Positions 44,616-59,124 of a stretch of 64,000 nt of DNA are shown here, in pieces. Positions within the stretch are counted from its first letter, which is position 1; each line of letters begins with the position of its first letter. This DNA is from Nemania diffusa. Taxonomy: Eukaryota; Ascomycota; Sordariomycetes; Xylariales; Xylariaceae. The position numbers and the translations under genes were made by a program. The notes under the pieces are model-generated. The model was not told the DNA's origin. It saw only the letters and a program-made list of their open reading frames with translations, and did not search any database. The DNA lies in contig JBBPUQ010000010.1 in the NCBI GenBank assembly GCA_038501195.1, positions 1,877,501 through 1,941,500 on the forward strand. Direction: 5' to 3'.

Positions 44616-47600
44616 ATTATAATATTATTTTAAAATTATTTTTTATTTATTAATAAATATTTAATTTAAATATATAATTATTATTTATTTTATATAATTT
44701 ATATATAATAAATAAATTATTTTAATTATATATTTAAAATAAAACTATTAATATAATATATTATTTATATTTTTAAAAAAAATATTATTATTTAAAAACT
44801 TAAAATTAAATTTAAAAATTAATTATAATTTAAATTATAATTATAATTTTAATTATTATTTTATTTATAATTTTATTATTTATAAAATTTATTAATAATA
44901 AAAATAAATTTTATAAATTAATTTTATATTAATAATTTAAAATAATAAATTAAAATAATAATAATAATTTTAAATAAAAAAAAAGTTTATTATTAAATAA
45001 AATATAATTATTATATAAAAAATTTAAATTAATTTTTTTTATTAATAAATAATTATATTATAAAAATAATTTAATTTTATTATATTTTTTAATTATAAAT
45101 ATAAAAATAATATTTTTAAAAAATTTTTAAATATTATTTTTTAATTTTATAATATAATTATATAGTTTATATTTAAAAAACTTTTAATTAAATTTAATAA
45201 TTAATATAATATTTATTAAAATAAAATTAAAATAAAAATTAAATATTTTAAAAAATTTATTAATAATAAAAATAAATTTAATATTTAAATTTATAAATTT
45301 ATTAATAAATTTAAAAAAACTAAAATTATTTTTTATAATAAAAAAAACTAAATATATTATTTATTTTTTTAATTTAAAATATTTATTTTATAATTAATAA
45401 AAATTTATTATTAATTTATTAATTAATTATTTAATAATATAATTAAAATAATTTAAATATTAATTATTATTTATTATAATTTAAATTAAACTATAATAAT
45501 TTAATAAATTTTTATTAAATATTATTATAAATTTTTTAAACAAATAAATATTTATTAATTTATTTTATATTTTAATAGTTTTATTTAAAAAATAAAAATA
45601 TTTAAATTAAAATAAACTTAACTTTTATAAAAATATTTAAATATTAATTTTAATAATAAAATTTTTAAAACTAATATTAATTTAAACTTTATATATAAAA
45701 AATTTTATAATAAAATTATTAAAACTATTTATAATTATTAATAATTATTTAAATAAAATTAAAAAAAATTAAATTTTAAATATAATTAATTTTAAAAAAA
45801 GCTTTTATTTTAATAATAAATTTAATAAAACTAAAAAAAAAACTAAATTTTTTTAAAATAATAAATATAAAAAATTAATTAATAATTAAAAAAAAATATA
45901 TTAAAATAATAATATTTATTTTAATTATAAAAAAAAAATATATAATTAAATAATATTTTAAAAAAAATAATATAATAATTATTTAAAAAATAAAAAATTA
46001 TAACAAATTAAAATTTAATAAATTTTTTAATTTTAAAAATTTAAAAAATAAATAAAATTAATAAAAACTTTTATGTTAATTTAAATATTTATTATAATTA
46101 ATTTAAATAATTTAAATAATTTATTTAGTTTTTTTTAAATTATTTAAATATAAATTAATAAAATTAATATTATAATTATTATTTTATATAATATTAAAAT
46201 TTAAATTAATTTATTAATTAATTAATAATTAATTTAAAACTAAAATTATTAATTTAAAAAAATTAATATTATTAATTAATTATTATAATAAAATAATTAA
46301 TAAAATAAATTAAATATTAAAAATTATTTTAAAAATTAATAAATATTATTCTTTTAATTAAAAATTTAAAATTATTAATATTAATTATTAAATAATAATT
46401 AATTTATATTAATTATTAAAATAAAATATTTTAATAAATTATTAATATAAATAATTTATTTAATTTAATAATATTTTTATTTTTATATAATTTTTTTTAT
46501 AATTATTATTTTATTAAAAATTAAAATTTAAAAAATTATTAATTTAAAAATTTAATAAAATATAAATTAATATAATAAAATAATTAAAAAATAATATTAT
46601 ATTTTATAATAAAATAAAATAAATTTAAAAATAAAAATTAAATTAAAAAAAAATAATTTTAAATATTATTATAAAATATTATAAAATAATATATTAATTA
46701 ATAATATAATTTAAAACTTTAAAATTTAAATTATTAATTTAAAAATTATTATTAAATTAAAATAAAATTATATAAATAATTTAAATTAAATTTATTAAAA
46801 AAAACTTAATATATTTAATAAATTAATTATAATTTAATATATTATAAAAATATTTAATATTAATTAAATAATAAATATTAATATTTTATATAAAAAATAA
46901 TAAAAAGCTTTTAATAATAAATTAATATTATTTTTATTTAATAAAAATTTAAAATATATTAAATTAATAAAATAATTAATATTTAAAAAATTATTTTATT
47001 TAAAAAGATTTTTTTTAAAAATTTAATTAATTAAAATATTATTATTTTAATTTAATTATAATATAGTTTTAAAATTTAATAATAAATTTAAAAATAATAA
47101 TTTTTTATAATTTTATATATTAATTTAATATATTTTTTTTAAAAATAAAAAATAAAAAAATTATTAAAATTAAAATTTATTAAATTAAATATAAACTTAA
47201 ATATAATATTTATTTTATTTATATTTAAATTTTATTTAATTAATAAAAAATTTTAAATTAATTTTTAATAAAAAAATTAATTTTTAAAAAATTAAATAAT
47301 TTAAATTTTTAATTTTAAAAATATATTATTTAATTAATATAAATTAAAAATATATTTTAACTTTAATATTATTAAAATTTTTAATTAATTATTATTAATA
47401 ATTAAATTTTATTTTTTATTTATATTTTAAATTAAATTAAAAATTTATTATTAAATATTTTTATTATTTAATTTATAAATAAAATTTATATAATAATAAA
47501 ATTTTATTAATATTTTATTTTATAATTTATTTAATTAATTTATTAATATATATATTAATAATATTTTAATTTATTTTAATAAAATTTTAAAATATTAAAA

Positions 47601-50047
47601 ATAATATAAAAAATAATATATTATTTATATAAAATTAATTTTTAAAAAAATATTTATAAATTTTATTTTAAAATTATTATAATTAATTATTTAAATATAA
47701 TTTTAAAAACTAATTAAAATATTAAAATAAATTTAAAAAAATTTAAAATAATTTTAAATTAAAAATTTTAAAACTTTAAAATTATAATATTAATTTAATT
47801 ATTTTTAAAACTTTATAATTTTATAAAAATAAATATTTATTATATTAATAATATTTTTAAATTATTTATATAATTATTAAAAAAAAATTATAAATAAAAA
47901 TTAAAATTAAAATAATAAAAAATTTTTAAAATAATAAAAAAACTTAATTATATTAATTTTAATATTAATTTTTTTTTAATTTAAAGTTTTAATATATATT
48001 AAAATAAATGTTTTATATAATATAATTAAAAAAACTATTTAATAAAAATAAAAAAATAATAAATAAAAATTTATTAATTATTTTTTAAAAATTATAATTT
48101 TATATAAATAAATTTATTTAATTTAAAATTAAAAAATATTTATAATAATATAAATTTTTAAATATTATTATTTTAAATTATTAAATATATAATATTAAAT
48201 AATTATTAATTATTAAATATTAAATTATTAATTAATTAAAAAAACTTTTTTAATAAAATAAATTAAATAAATAAATTTTTTAAATAATTTTAATATTATT
48301 TTTTAATATAAATAAAAAAAAAACAATATTATAATTAATATATTTTTATAAAAAATAATTAATTTATTAATAATTAAAATTTAAAAATAAAAAAAAAAAC
48401 TTTTATATTTATTAAATAAAATATAATTAAAAATTTTATAATTATTTTTTAATTTATTAAAATTAAAATATTAATTATAAAAAATATAAATTTAATTAAT
48501 TTAATTTTTTAAAAAAATAAAATTTAAAAAACTATAATAAAAAAATTATAATATTAAAAATTATTATAAATTAAATAAATTTTTTTTAAATTATTTTATT
48601 ATAAAAAATATATAAATTAATATTAATAATTTATTAAAATTAAAATAAATTAATTTAAATATTAAAATAAAATTATTATTAATTTTTTTTTTTAAATAAA
48701 AATTTATATTAATATATTAATAATTATTATAAATATAAATATAATAAAAAAATAAAAAAAAAAACTTTTAAATTATTATATTTAATATTTATATTATAAA
48801 ATATTTAAAAATATATAATAATAAATAATAAAAATATATTTTTAAATTAATATAAATATAATTATATTTAAATATTTATTAATAAATTAAAAAAAATTAT
48901 TATTATTTTATTTTAATAAAAAATAAATAATATTTAAAAATTAATATTAAAATATTATTATATATTATATTATATTTTTTATATATTAAAAACTTAATTT
49001 TTTAATAATATTAAATTATTTATTTTAAAATTTATAAAAATATTAAATTTATTAATAAATATTAAATATAAATAAAATAATATTTATTATTTATAAATAT
49101 AAAATATTATAAAAAAAATAAATTATAATTTAAATTAAAAATTATATTTTTATAGAAATAAATATTAAAATAATTAAAATATATATTTATTAATTTTAAA
49201 TTTTATTTATAACTTTTTATAATATTTAATAATTAATATAATATTTTAAAAAATAATATTTAAAATTAAATTTTAAAAATATTTAATTTTTATATTTAAA
49301 AAAAAAATTTTAAAAATAAATAAATTAAATAAATATAAAAATTAATTAATTAAATATAATAAATTTAAAAATTTATATATAAAATTATTAAAATTATATA
49401 AAAAAACTAAAAAATTTAAATTAATAAAAAATAAAAATTTATTAATTTTTTTAAATATAATAAAATATTTTTATATAAAAAAGTTGTTTAATATATATTT
49501 TAATAATTTATTTTAATTTATAATATTTTAAATTATTTAAAATTTTTAAATAAAAAAAAATATAATTATAAATTAAATATATTAAACTTATATAAAAAAT
49601 AATTATTTTATATAAATAAATTAAAAAAAATAAATAATAATTTATTATTATAATAGTTATAAATTTTATTATTAATTAAAAAAATTAATAATAAATTAAA
49701 ATTTAAAATAAATTAAATATTAAAATTAAAAACTTTTAATAAAATTAAAAAATTATAATATTAAATTAAATAAAAAAATTATAATTTTAATAATATTTAA
49801 TATTTTATAAAAAATTTTAAAAATAAATTTATTATATTAAATTATTATTATTTAAATAAATTAATTAAATTAAAACTATTAATTAAATTATAAAATTAAA
49901 TAAAAATTATAATTATAAATAAATTTATAAAAAATTATAAAAATAATAATATAATATTTTATTTAAATATTAAAACTAAATTTAAATATTATTTTTAATT
50001 AATTTTAATTTAATTTATATTAAATTTTTAATTTTTAAAAAAAATAA

Positions 50048-50340
50048 TATAATAATTTATATAAATTATTAATTTTTATATTTATTTTATTAATTATAAA
50101 TTAAAATTTATATATTTTATTATAATATAATTTTATAATTTTTATTAATTTATAAAAACTATAATTTTTAAAATAATTTATTTTAAAAAAACTTTAATTA
50201 AATTTTATAATTTTATTTATAGTTTTATATATTTATATATTTTATATAATATATATATATAATTTAACTTTTTTTTTTTTTTTTTTTTTTTAAAATTTTT
50301 AATTAATAAAATTAATTAATTAATTTTTATATTTTTTATA
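50048..50340 (+). repeat. Right LTR of the 6.0-kb element
   Basis: A fully converted copy of the LTR at 44293. It begins TATAATAATTTATATAAA, the transition-mutated form of the left copy start, and ends near TTTTTTATA. Confidence 0.75.
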
Positions 50341-50896
50341 CTTATAATATTTATTATTTTTTAATATATTATTTATATATAAATATTTTTTTTTTTTAAA
50401 TATATAATTATTTTTTTTTATAAATAAATATTTTTATTTATTTTTTAATTTATTTAATATTTATAATTATTTATAATTTTTTTTAAATATTATTTTATTA
50501 ATATATTATAAACTTTATATAAAATAACTATTATTATTATATATTAAAAATAAATTAATATTATTATATTTATTAAATAATTTAAAACTTTTAAAGTTTT
50601 AAATTTTATATATATTATTTATATAATAATTAATAATAATTTATAATTTATTATAATTTAATTTTATTTTATTATTTTATTATTTTATATATAATATTTA
50701 ATTTTTTAATTTATATATATAAATTAGTTTTTATTTTAAAAAAAAATTATATTTTAATTAAATTTTATAATATATTTAAACTATTAAAATAATATTAAAT
50801 TTTTAATACTTTATAATATAATATTAAATTTTATTAAAATTTTTTTTATTTTTTTATTATATTAAGTTATAATATAATAATTAATATAAACTATAT
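50341..50896. other. AT-rich spacer between two LTR elements
   Basis: About 550 bp of A/T-rich sequence with no gene. It may be older repeat DNA into which one or both elements inserted. Confidence 0.5.
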
Positions 50897-50901
50897 AATT
50901 A

Positions 50902-51176
50902 TTTTAATTATATTAAATAAATTATATATATATAATAATATATATAAGTTATATATAAATAAAATATAAAACTAGTTGTATTATATTTATATTAATAATT
51001 GAATTTAAAAAAAGTTTTTTTATATAATTAAAGATTTTATTATAAATAAAATTTCTGTTAATATATAAAATAAATGTTTATTTATATAACTATATATTTG
51101 TTTATACAACTATAGTATAAATACTATAATATATAAACTATAATATATAGTTGTAACTAATATTAATATTTTAATA
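50902..51176 (+). repeat. Left LTR of the 8.1-kb element
   Basis: About 275 bp. It shares with the right copy the segment from ATTAAATAA to the end, with RIP-type differences (for example ACTATAGTATAAATACTATA against ACTGCAGTATAAGTACTGCA). The left limit is set by a tentative AATTA duplication. Confidence 0.7.
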
Positions 51177-51716
51177 TTAGCTTTTTTTTTTTTTAGTTAT
51201 AACTAAGTATTGTATAAAAATAAAAAAATAAAAAACAAAAAAACAATATATTTTATAATAGCTTAGTTTTGTTATATAATAAGTCGATTGTTTTATAGCT
51301 GTATATAAATAGCATAGTTTAATTGTTTGTTATATTAATTTAGTTTATATATTATATAATATTTTTAATTAATTGAAATAATAAGTTATTATTTATTAAA
51401 TTATTAGCTATAATTAGTTTATTAAAAATAACTTTTTTATATAGTAATAAAGTTTATAATAAATTATTAATAGTTAATTTAATAAACTTTGTATAATTAA
51501 TTAATTAGTAATTATTTGTTAATTTGTTTATTTAATAAATAATTGCTATATAAAAAAAAAGAAATATTAAATATTATATAAAAAAAATAAACAATATCGA
51601 TTGAAATATTAGTTTATATAGTATAAAATTTTAAATATAAATATTTAGCTAATTTTTATTTATTTTTGTTTTTTTTTTTTTGTTTTTTTTTTATATATTT
51701 GTTTATTTGTTTATTT

Positions 51717-51730
51717 ATTTATTTATATAT

Positions 51731-51787
<57 letters not shown>

Positions 51788-51812
51788 TTATTTATTTATA
51801 TATATATATTTG
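51717..51812. repeat. TA/TTTA microsatellite
   Basis: Long ATAT runs interleaved with TTTA units inside the 8.1-kb element. An open frame across it (51666-51893) is only low-complexity Ile/Tyr/Phe and is not a gene. Confidence 0.85.
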
Positions 51813-52619
51813 TTATATAGTAATAGCAGTAACAATATAATAACTACTGTTTGTTTTTATTTTGTGTTTGTTTTTTTAAATAATATATTATAGTTTTAAA
51901 ATTTTATTTAAACTAAAAACAATAATATAGTAAAAGTATATAGCTTTTTAACTAAAAACTAAATTTATTAAGCTTTTATATAATTGCTTTATATAAATAT
52001 ATATTTATTTTTATATAAATAAATCTTTTTATATATTTTTAACTAATATATTTAATTATATAATAAGCTAAAAAAAGTATTATTTGTGTTATTTTTTTTA
52101 CTAATATTATTTTTTAAGTATTAGTTTTAAATGTTTTTATAAATGTTTAAACGAAATTTATATATTAAAAAAGATATTTTTGAGCTATTTTGGTTTAAAG
52201 TTGAAATTTAGTTATATTGTTTTATATTAATAGCTTTTAAAATAGTTGTTAATGCTATATTAATATATTATTTATTAAATATTATTAAGTTTTTAGTTTT
52301 TAAAAAAGTATATATAGCATATATGTTTAATGTTTATATAATATTTGTTATTTTTAGTATAACTTATAAAAGCAAAAAAAAAAAAAAAGAAAAAAAAGAA
52401 AATTTAATTTCGCTTTATTTTTTATATAGTAGCTAAAAAATAATAAATTTAATTTTTTAGTTTTTTTCGATAATATTTTTTTTATATATATTATATAAAT
52501 GTTTTTTATATATATATATATTAAAATATTTTATATTATATATAAGTTATTAAATATATATATATTTTTCAATTTTTTTTTAAATATAAAAGTTTGTTAT
52601 ATATATATTTATTAATTGA

Positions 52620-52850
52620 TTTAAAGTAAAAATATATTATATATATATATATTAATTAATATATAATAAATATATATTATATATATATATAGCTATTAAT
52701 ATATAATAAATATATATTATATATATATATAGCTATTAATATAAAATAGAAATATATTATATATATATATAGCTATTAATATAAAGTAGAAATATATTAT
52801 ATATATATATAGCTGTTGATATAAAGTAAAGCTATATTATATATAAGTAG
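52620..52850 (+). repeat. 40-bp minisatellite, about six units
   Basis: Units begin AGCTATTAATATA at 52691, 52731 and 52771, with a variant AGCTGTTGATATA at 52811; each is followed by a ATATATTATATATATATAT tract. Spacing is exactly 40 bp. Less regular units precede from about 52620. Confidence 0.85.
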
Positions 52851-52939
52851 TTTTAAATATATATAATAAAAAAAAAAAAAAAAAAAAATCAATATAGTTT
52901 TAAATTTATAATTAATATAGATTTAAAATTATATATATT

Positions 52940-53332
52940 TTAGCTAAAAATTGAACTTAAAATATATAGTAAGTGCTATATATATTATTGCTATATTACT
53001 AAAACTTGTTTATTAAAAATAAATCTTTTGTAATATTTAAATATATGTTTTTTTATATAAAAAAAAAAACAGCTTTTATATAAAAGTTGTTTTATATTAT
53101 ACGAAAATAATATATTGTATAAAAAAAACTATATTTAAAATATATTGTTTATATTAATTTATTTTAAATATATACTTTAATTAAAAATTAAACTTAGAAT
53201 ATATAAAAAAAGTTATATATATTACTATTATATTATTAAAACTTACTTATTAAAAATAGATTTTTTATAATATTTTAAATATATGTTTTTTTATATAAAA
53301 AAAAAGCGGTTTTTATATAACAGTTGTTTTTT
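52940..53332 (+). repeat. Direct duplication of about 155 bp inside the 8.1-kb element
   Basis: 52940-53096 and 53178-53332 match with RIP-type differences. Shared landmarks are AAAAATTGAACTTA/AAAAATTAAACTTA, ACTAAAACTTGTTTATT/TTAAAACTTACTTATT, and AAATATATGTTTTTTTATA. The offset is about 238 bp. Confidence 0.7.
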
Positions 53333-56300
53333 TATTATATATTTGTTTTTATTTTATTTATTAATATTTCGATTTATATAATAAATTTGTTAATAAATAT
53401 TAAAGTTTTAAATATTTAGTTTAGTTTTTGTTTTGTAAATATATCAGCAGAATTATTAACGTTGTTTATTTATTATATTTTAAAAATTTTTTTTTTTTTA
53501 TATAATTTGCAAAATAATATAATATTAATTATAAGCTGTTTTTTTTATATTATTTTAAGTTTAACTAAATAGTTATATAAAAATTTTAAGTTTAAATATA
53601 AAACTGCTAAAATTAAAATAATTTTTAATATAATTAAAATTTGTTAAATTGTTATATATAAAACGATTATATTATTAAAACTATTAATTATATTATATAG
53701 TTTATTTATAAATATATTATAAATAATTTTTTTATATTTGTTTAAATTCTAGTATATAATATTACTAGTAATTTTAAAACTTAAATTGTTTTTTATATAT
53801 TGTTTTATTATTAATATAATAATAAATTTAAATTATAAAATTATATTTATATTGTTTATAAATAATTTGTTAATAAATATAAACAATTTTATATAATTTA
53901 AGTTTAATAATATAAAAATTAATTTATAATTAAAATTGTTTATTTGTTATTAAATTTTTTGATTTAGATTTTTAATGTTATTTAATTAAAAATTAATTAT
54001 TTATACTGCTATTAATAAGTTATATATAGTTTTTAATTAATATATATTACTAATATATATTTTTTATATATATTATAAAATATATTTTTAAGTAGCTTTT
54101 TTTATATAATAGTTAATTAGAACTAGTTAGTTATTTTAGTTTTTTTAAATTAAAATTATATTACTTTTATATAATAAAATAATTTATTTGCTATTAAATT
54201 TAATTAGATAGTTTAATTGAAATATTTTTTTTAGTTTTATATAAAAGTTAGTTTATTGCAGTTTATATTTTTTTTTTGTTAAAAAATTCGATATAATAAA
54301 ACTAAATATATTATTTATTTGCAAACTTATAATACTAAAGTTGTTAGCTTGTTTTATTATATATAAAAAGTATAAATTATATATAAATATAAATATATTG
54401 AATTTTTTATAATAATATTAATAGTATATTTTAAACTAATATAGTTTTAATTTAGCTAGTTTATATAATAATTATATAATTTTTAAAATAATACTTTTAA
54501 AATATTTAAACTTTAGTTTAATTAATAGTTATATAAAGATTTTTTTTGCTAATTTATTTTTTAATTATATATATGTTTATATAATATTTTAAAGTTTATT
54601 TAAAATATTATAGTTATAAATTAACAAAAGTTTAAATATAAGCAATAGTTTTTAGTTTATTTATTAAATAATTAAAAATTAAATAAATATTAATTTTTTT
54701 TTAAAATTGTTATATTTTTATATAATAAGTTTTAATTTTTTATATAGCTTAGTTGTTTTTTTTTTAACTTTTTATATAAAACAAAATTTAAAAATTCGAA
54801 TATTTTTATATTTTATTTAATTGTATTTAATAAACTAGAAAATTTCTTATATAATAAAATTGTTAATTTTAATAATATTTAATTTTTTAAATAATACTTT
54901 AGGTATATTAATTATGTTGTTTTTTTGTAGTTTTATTACTAGTATATATATTTTTTGTTTTTTTGCTATAAAAAAATTATAGCTAGTTTGTTATATAAAA
55001 GTTATATATATATTTATGTTTTTTTTTAGTTTATTATATTTTTTTTATATAATAAAAATTTTAAAGTGTTAAACTTTTATTAAATTTATTTTTTAGTTTT
55101 TTAATAATTGTGTTTTTTTTATATAATAATAAAGTTTTATTTATATATATTAAAAATATATTAAATTATTTATTAAATTAATAATAATATCTGATTTTTT
55201 AATCAATTAAATTTTATATAGTTTATTTTAGCTTTGTTTTTTTTTTTATATAAATATTTTATTTTTTAAAAGTAATAAAAATATATTATATATAGTTAAA
55301 TTATTATATTTATTAATTATATAATTAATTTTAACTTTTATATATTTTTTATATAATATTTTTATTGTTTTTTTTATTGCTTTAGTTTTTTATATAATAT
55401 TTAATAATAAAAATAAATTTTAATTAATTTTTAAGTATATATTAAAAATTAATAAAATAAATATAAAGCTATTTAATTTTGTAATATTATTTAAAGCTTT
55501 AATTATTATTTATAAAATTAATTTTTATTTTATATAATAATTTATTTTTATTTTAAAAATATTATATATATATTAAAATAGTTTATATATTTTTTTTACT
55601 TTATTTACTGCTTAATAAACTTTAATAAATATTATATAACATTATATATTTATTATTTATATATAGTTTTAAAATTTTTTAAACAAAAAATTAATATTTA
55701 AGTTATAAATAATATAATTTAATAGTTTTTAATATATATTAATTTAATATTTATATAATATTTTTTATATATTATATATAAATATAAATTTTAAAAATAT
55801 TATTATTTAAAAAAATATTATAGCATTAATAATATAAAAAACTTATTTGTTGTTTATTTATATAGTATTAATTATTATTTTATAATTAAAATTGTAATTG
55901 TTTTTAATTAAAAATTTAAAATGTTAAAGTGTTTAATTATATAATTAACAATAATAATAAAATTTTTAAATCTTTTTTAAAGTTAAATAGTTTATATTAT
56001 ATTTTATATAATTAAATATTTTATATAAATGTTTTATATAAAAATGTTTAAAATAGTAATATAACTATTAAAGTTTTATTTTTATAAAATATATATTAAC
56101 TTTTTATAAATTTATATTAAAAAATAAATGTTTCTATTTATATATAATAGAAATAGTTTTTTTATTATATTATACAATTAAATTTTTTGTATTATTAAAA
56201 TATACTTTTAAACAATTAGCGTTTTTAAAAAAAAACAAAAATAATATTGTTATATTAAAAATATAATAAATTGTTATATTTAGTATATTTTTTATTTATA

Positions 56301-58696
56301 TAGTATTAATTGCAATAATTATATAGCTGTTATTAAAACAAATATATATTATTTTTAATATTTAGTTTATTTTTATATAAAAATATATTTAAAAGTAAGT
56401 TTTTAATTGTATTTTTTTTACTATTAAATAATTAAAAACGTTTATATTTTATAGTTTATTTTAATATTTTATATAATATTAATTATTTAATATAAACTAA
56501 TTAAACAAAATAATAGTATTTTAGTTTTAAATATTTTTATTTATTATATAATATATAAATATATTGTTTATAAAAAACTAAATCGATTAATTTTTTTATT
56601 TTTTGTTAATTTTTTAGTTACTTTTATTTAATTTTAGCTCAATATATTTTTTATATTTTATAAAATATATTAAAAACTAGTTAAATATTAATATATAATT
56701 AAAAATTATTTTATATAAATTAAAATATATATTTTTAATATAAGCTTTTTTTTAAAATATATAATTAATTAATTAGTAGTTTAACTTTTTATATATAAAA
56801 TATTTTTTATTTATATAAAAGTTTTAAATAAATTACTTTTTTAGTTATATAAAGTTTTATTAAATATTAAATAAATTTAAAAATTTTTATATATTTTTAA
56901 ATCGAAAATTTTTTATATAATTGTTTTAATAATATTTTTAGTTAATAAAATATATATTGTTTATTTTTTATATAAAATATTTTAATTTATTTTTATTTAT
57001 TATTTAAAAATAAATTTATAAATTAATAAAAAAGTTTTTATATATAAATTTTTAAAATATTAAAACTATTGTTAACTTTAATATATTTTAATATATTTAT
57101 ATAATAGTTATACTAAATTAAATTTTATTTTAATAGTTTATACTAAAAACTTATTATATTTTTATAAACTTTATAATTATAACATTAAATATATTATAAA
57201 TAAATAAATCAAAGTTTTTTTTTTTAGTTTATATAAAAATAATATTAATTTAATTAGTTTAGTATTAGCTATAATTTATATTAATATTAAAATAAATATT
57301 TATTATATAATAAATTTTATTTTATATTTTTTTTAGTTTAATATTATATATATAAAAGTTTTTTATATAATTTTTTAATATTGTTAAAAAAACAATGTAA
57401 TATTAATTTTTTGTTATTTTAAGTTATTAATATATATTAATAAATAATTATGTTTTATTATATAATAAATTATATAATTTGCTAAAATAATTTTTTTTTT
57501 ATTTTTTATGTTTTTTAAAAAATAATATACTTTTTTAATAAAATTATTTTATTTTATATATTTTAAATTAAAAATAACTTAAAAAATATATTTAATATTA
57601 TTAAATTAAATATTATATAAATATAAAACTGTTATTTAAAAATATATAAAAAGTAATATATTATAAAATATTTATAAACTAGTTAAAAATTTAGCTTATA
57701 ATTAATAGTTATTATATATTAATATATAAAGTTAAAAATATATTTATATTTAATAGTTAATTATATAAATAGTTTATTATTTTTTTTTATAAATATTTAA
57801 AAATATATATTTAAAATTAATTCTAACTATATTAGTTCTAATTAAAATATATTTGTATTATTTATAATTATATAAAGCTATTAACTTAAAGTTAATAAAT
57901 TAAATATTTGTATAAGAAGTAATAAAATCGATTAAATAATTAAAAAAAAAGTTTATTTATTATTGTTAAACAAATATTAGTTTTATATAATTTATATAAA
58001 TTTTATTTGTTATTTTATACTATTGTTACTATTATATTATATATTTTTTTGTTTTAAAATATTAAATAATTTTTATTAAATTAATTTATTTATTCGATTT
58101 TATATTTTATATACTTAATGTTTAAAGTTTTTAATATATAATTTTTATAATAGTTAACTAGTTAAATTCAAATATTTATATTTAATAATATAACAAACTA
58201 TTTAAATATTAAATATAATTAATATTACTGTTATAATATTAAGTTTTTAATTTTATAGTTAAATATTAATATATTTTTATATATAACGTTTTAAAAGTTC
58301 GTAATTAAAAACGATCTTGTTATATTAGTTATTATTATTACATATAATAAAAAGTTTTTTTTTGTTATATAACTGTTTTAATATTATAATAATTAAAAAT
58401 ATAAAATAAAAAATAAAAAAGTTTTATTGTTTAATTATTATATAATAAATAATTTAATATAATTATATATTATTATTTTCAGTATTATTTTTTATATTTA
58501 AAACTTTATAATATTATAAAATATATTTTAATATAATAGTTAAATTTAATTTTTTATTTTAAACTTTATTATATAAAAATTACTTGATTTATATAAAATA
58601 AAAACTTTAAAGTATAATATAAAAACTTATTAAGCTTAATTAAATTTTAAATTAGTTCTATTTTTATTTTTGTTAATTTATAATATATTTTACAAC

Positions 58697-58972
58697 TATT
58701 AATTAATATTAAATAAGCTATATATATATAATAATATATATAAGTTATATATAAACAAAATATAAAACTAATTATATTATATTTATATTAATAATTAAAT
58801 TTAAAAAAAGTTTTTTTGTACAGCTAAAAATTTTATTATAAATAAAATCTTTGTTAATGTACAAAATAAATATTTGTTTATATAACTATATACTTGTTTA
58901 TATAACTGCAGTATAAGTACTGCAGTATATAAACTGCAATATATAGTTGTAACTAATACTAATATTTCAACA
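58697..58972 (+). repeat. Right LTR of the 8.1-kb element
   Basis: About 276 bp, less converted toward its right end, which keeps paired CTGCAGTA motifs and ends CTAATATTTCAACA. Unmutated outer edges match the pattern at the other elements. Confidence 0.75.
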
Positions 58973-59089
58973 AATTATATATTATAATTTTTTTGTTTTT
59001 TTTTTTAAAAAAAAACTTTATTTATTATTAAATTTATTATTTTAAATAATTTATATATTATTTATTTTTATTATTTTATATTAATTAAA

Positions 59090-59124
<35 letters not shown>

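Larger units (their letters stand above)
44293..50340 (+). mobile_element. About 6.0-kb LTR retroelement, almost fully RIP-converted
   Basis: The left LTR (from 44293, starting TGTGACGATC) aligns with 50048-50340 when C-to-T and G-to-A changes are allowed. For example ATCTACACAGGCCACTGACC corresponds to ATTTATATAAATTATTAATT. The right copy lacks about 28 bp present at 44431-44458. The two copies agree up to TTATA at about 44615 and 50340. The first 160 bp of the left LTR are unmutated. The rest is the most A/T-pure DNA of the window, with hardly any C or G left, so no gene is readable. A target duplication could not be confirmed, so the right end is approximate. Confidence 0.8.
50902..58972 (+). 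mobile_element. About 8.1-kb LTR retroelement, partly RIP-converted
   Basis: The segments 50902-51176 and about 58697-58972 are direct repeats at a constant offset of 7796 bp through most of their length (shared TATAAGTTATATATAAA, ATATAGTTGTAACTAATA). The right copy ends TTTCAACA, a classic LTR terminus; the left ends TTTTAATA, its transition-mutated form. A possible 5-bp duplication AATTA flanks the element (50897-50901, 58973-58977), weak evidence in such DNA. The interior keeps more C and G than the 6.0-kb element but has no usable frame. It contains a TA-repeat tract, a 40-bp minisatellite and a duplicated segment of about 155 bp. Confidence 0.75.

Noticed and set aside
44288..50345. Five-base target duplication for the 6.0-kb element
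   Set aside because: The left flank TTTAC and the right flank CTTAT do not match well enough, and the right end is uncertain within converted DNA.
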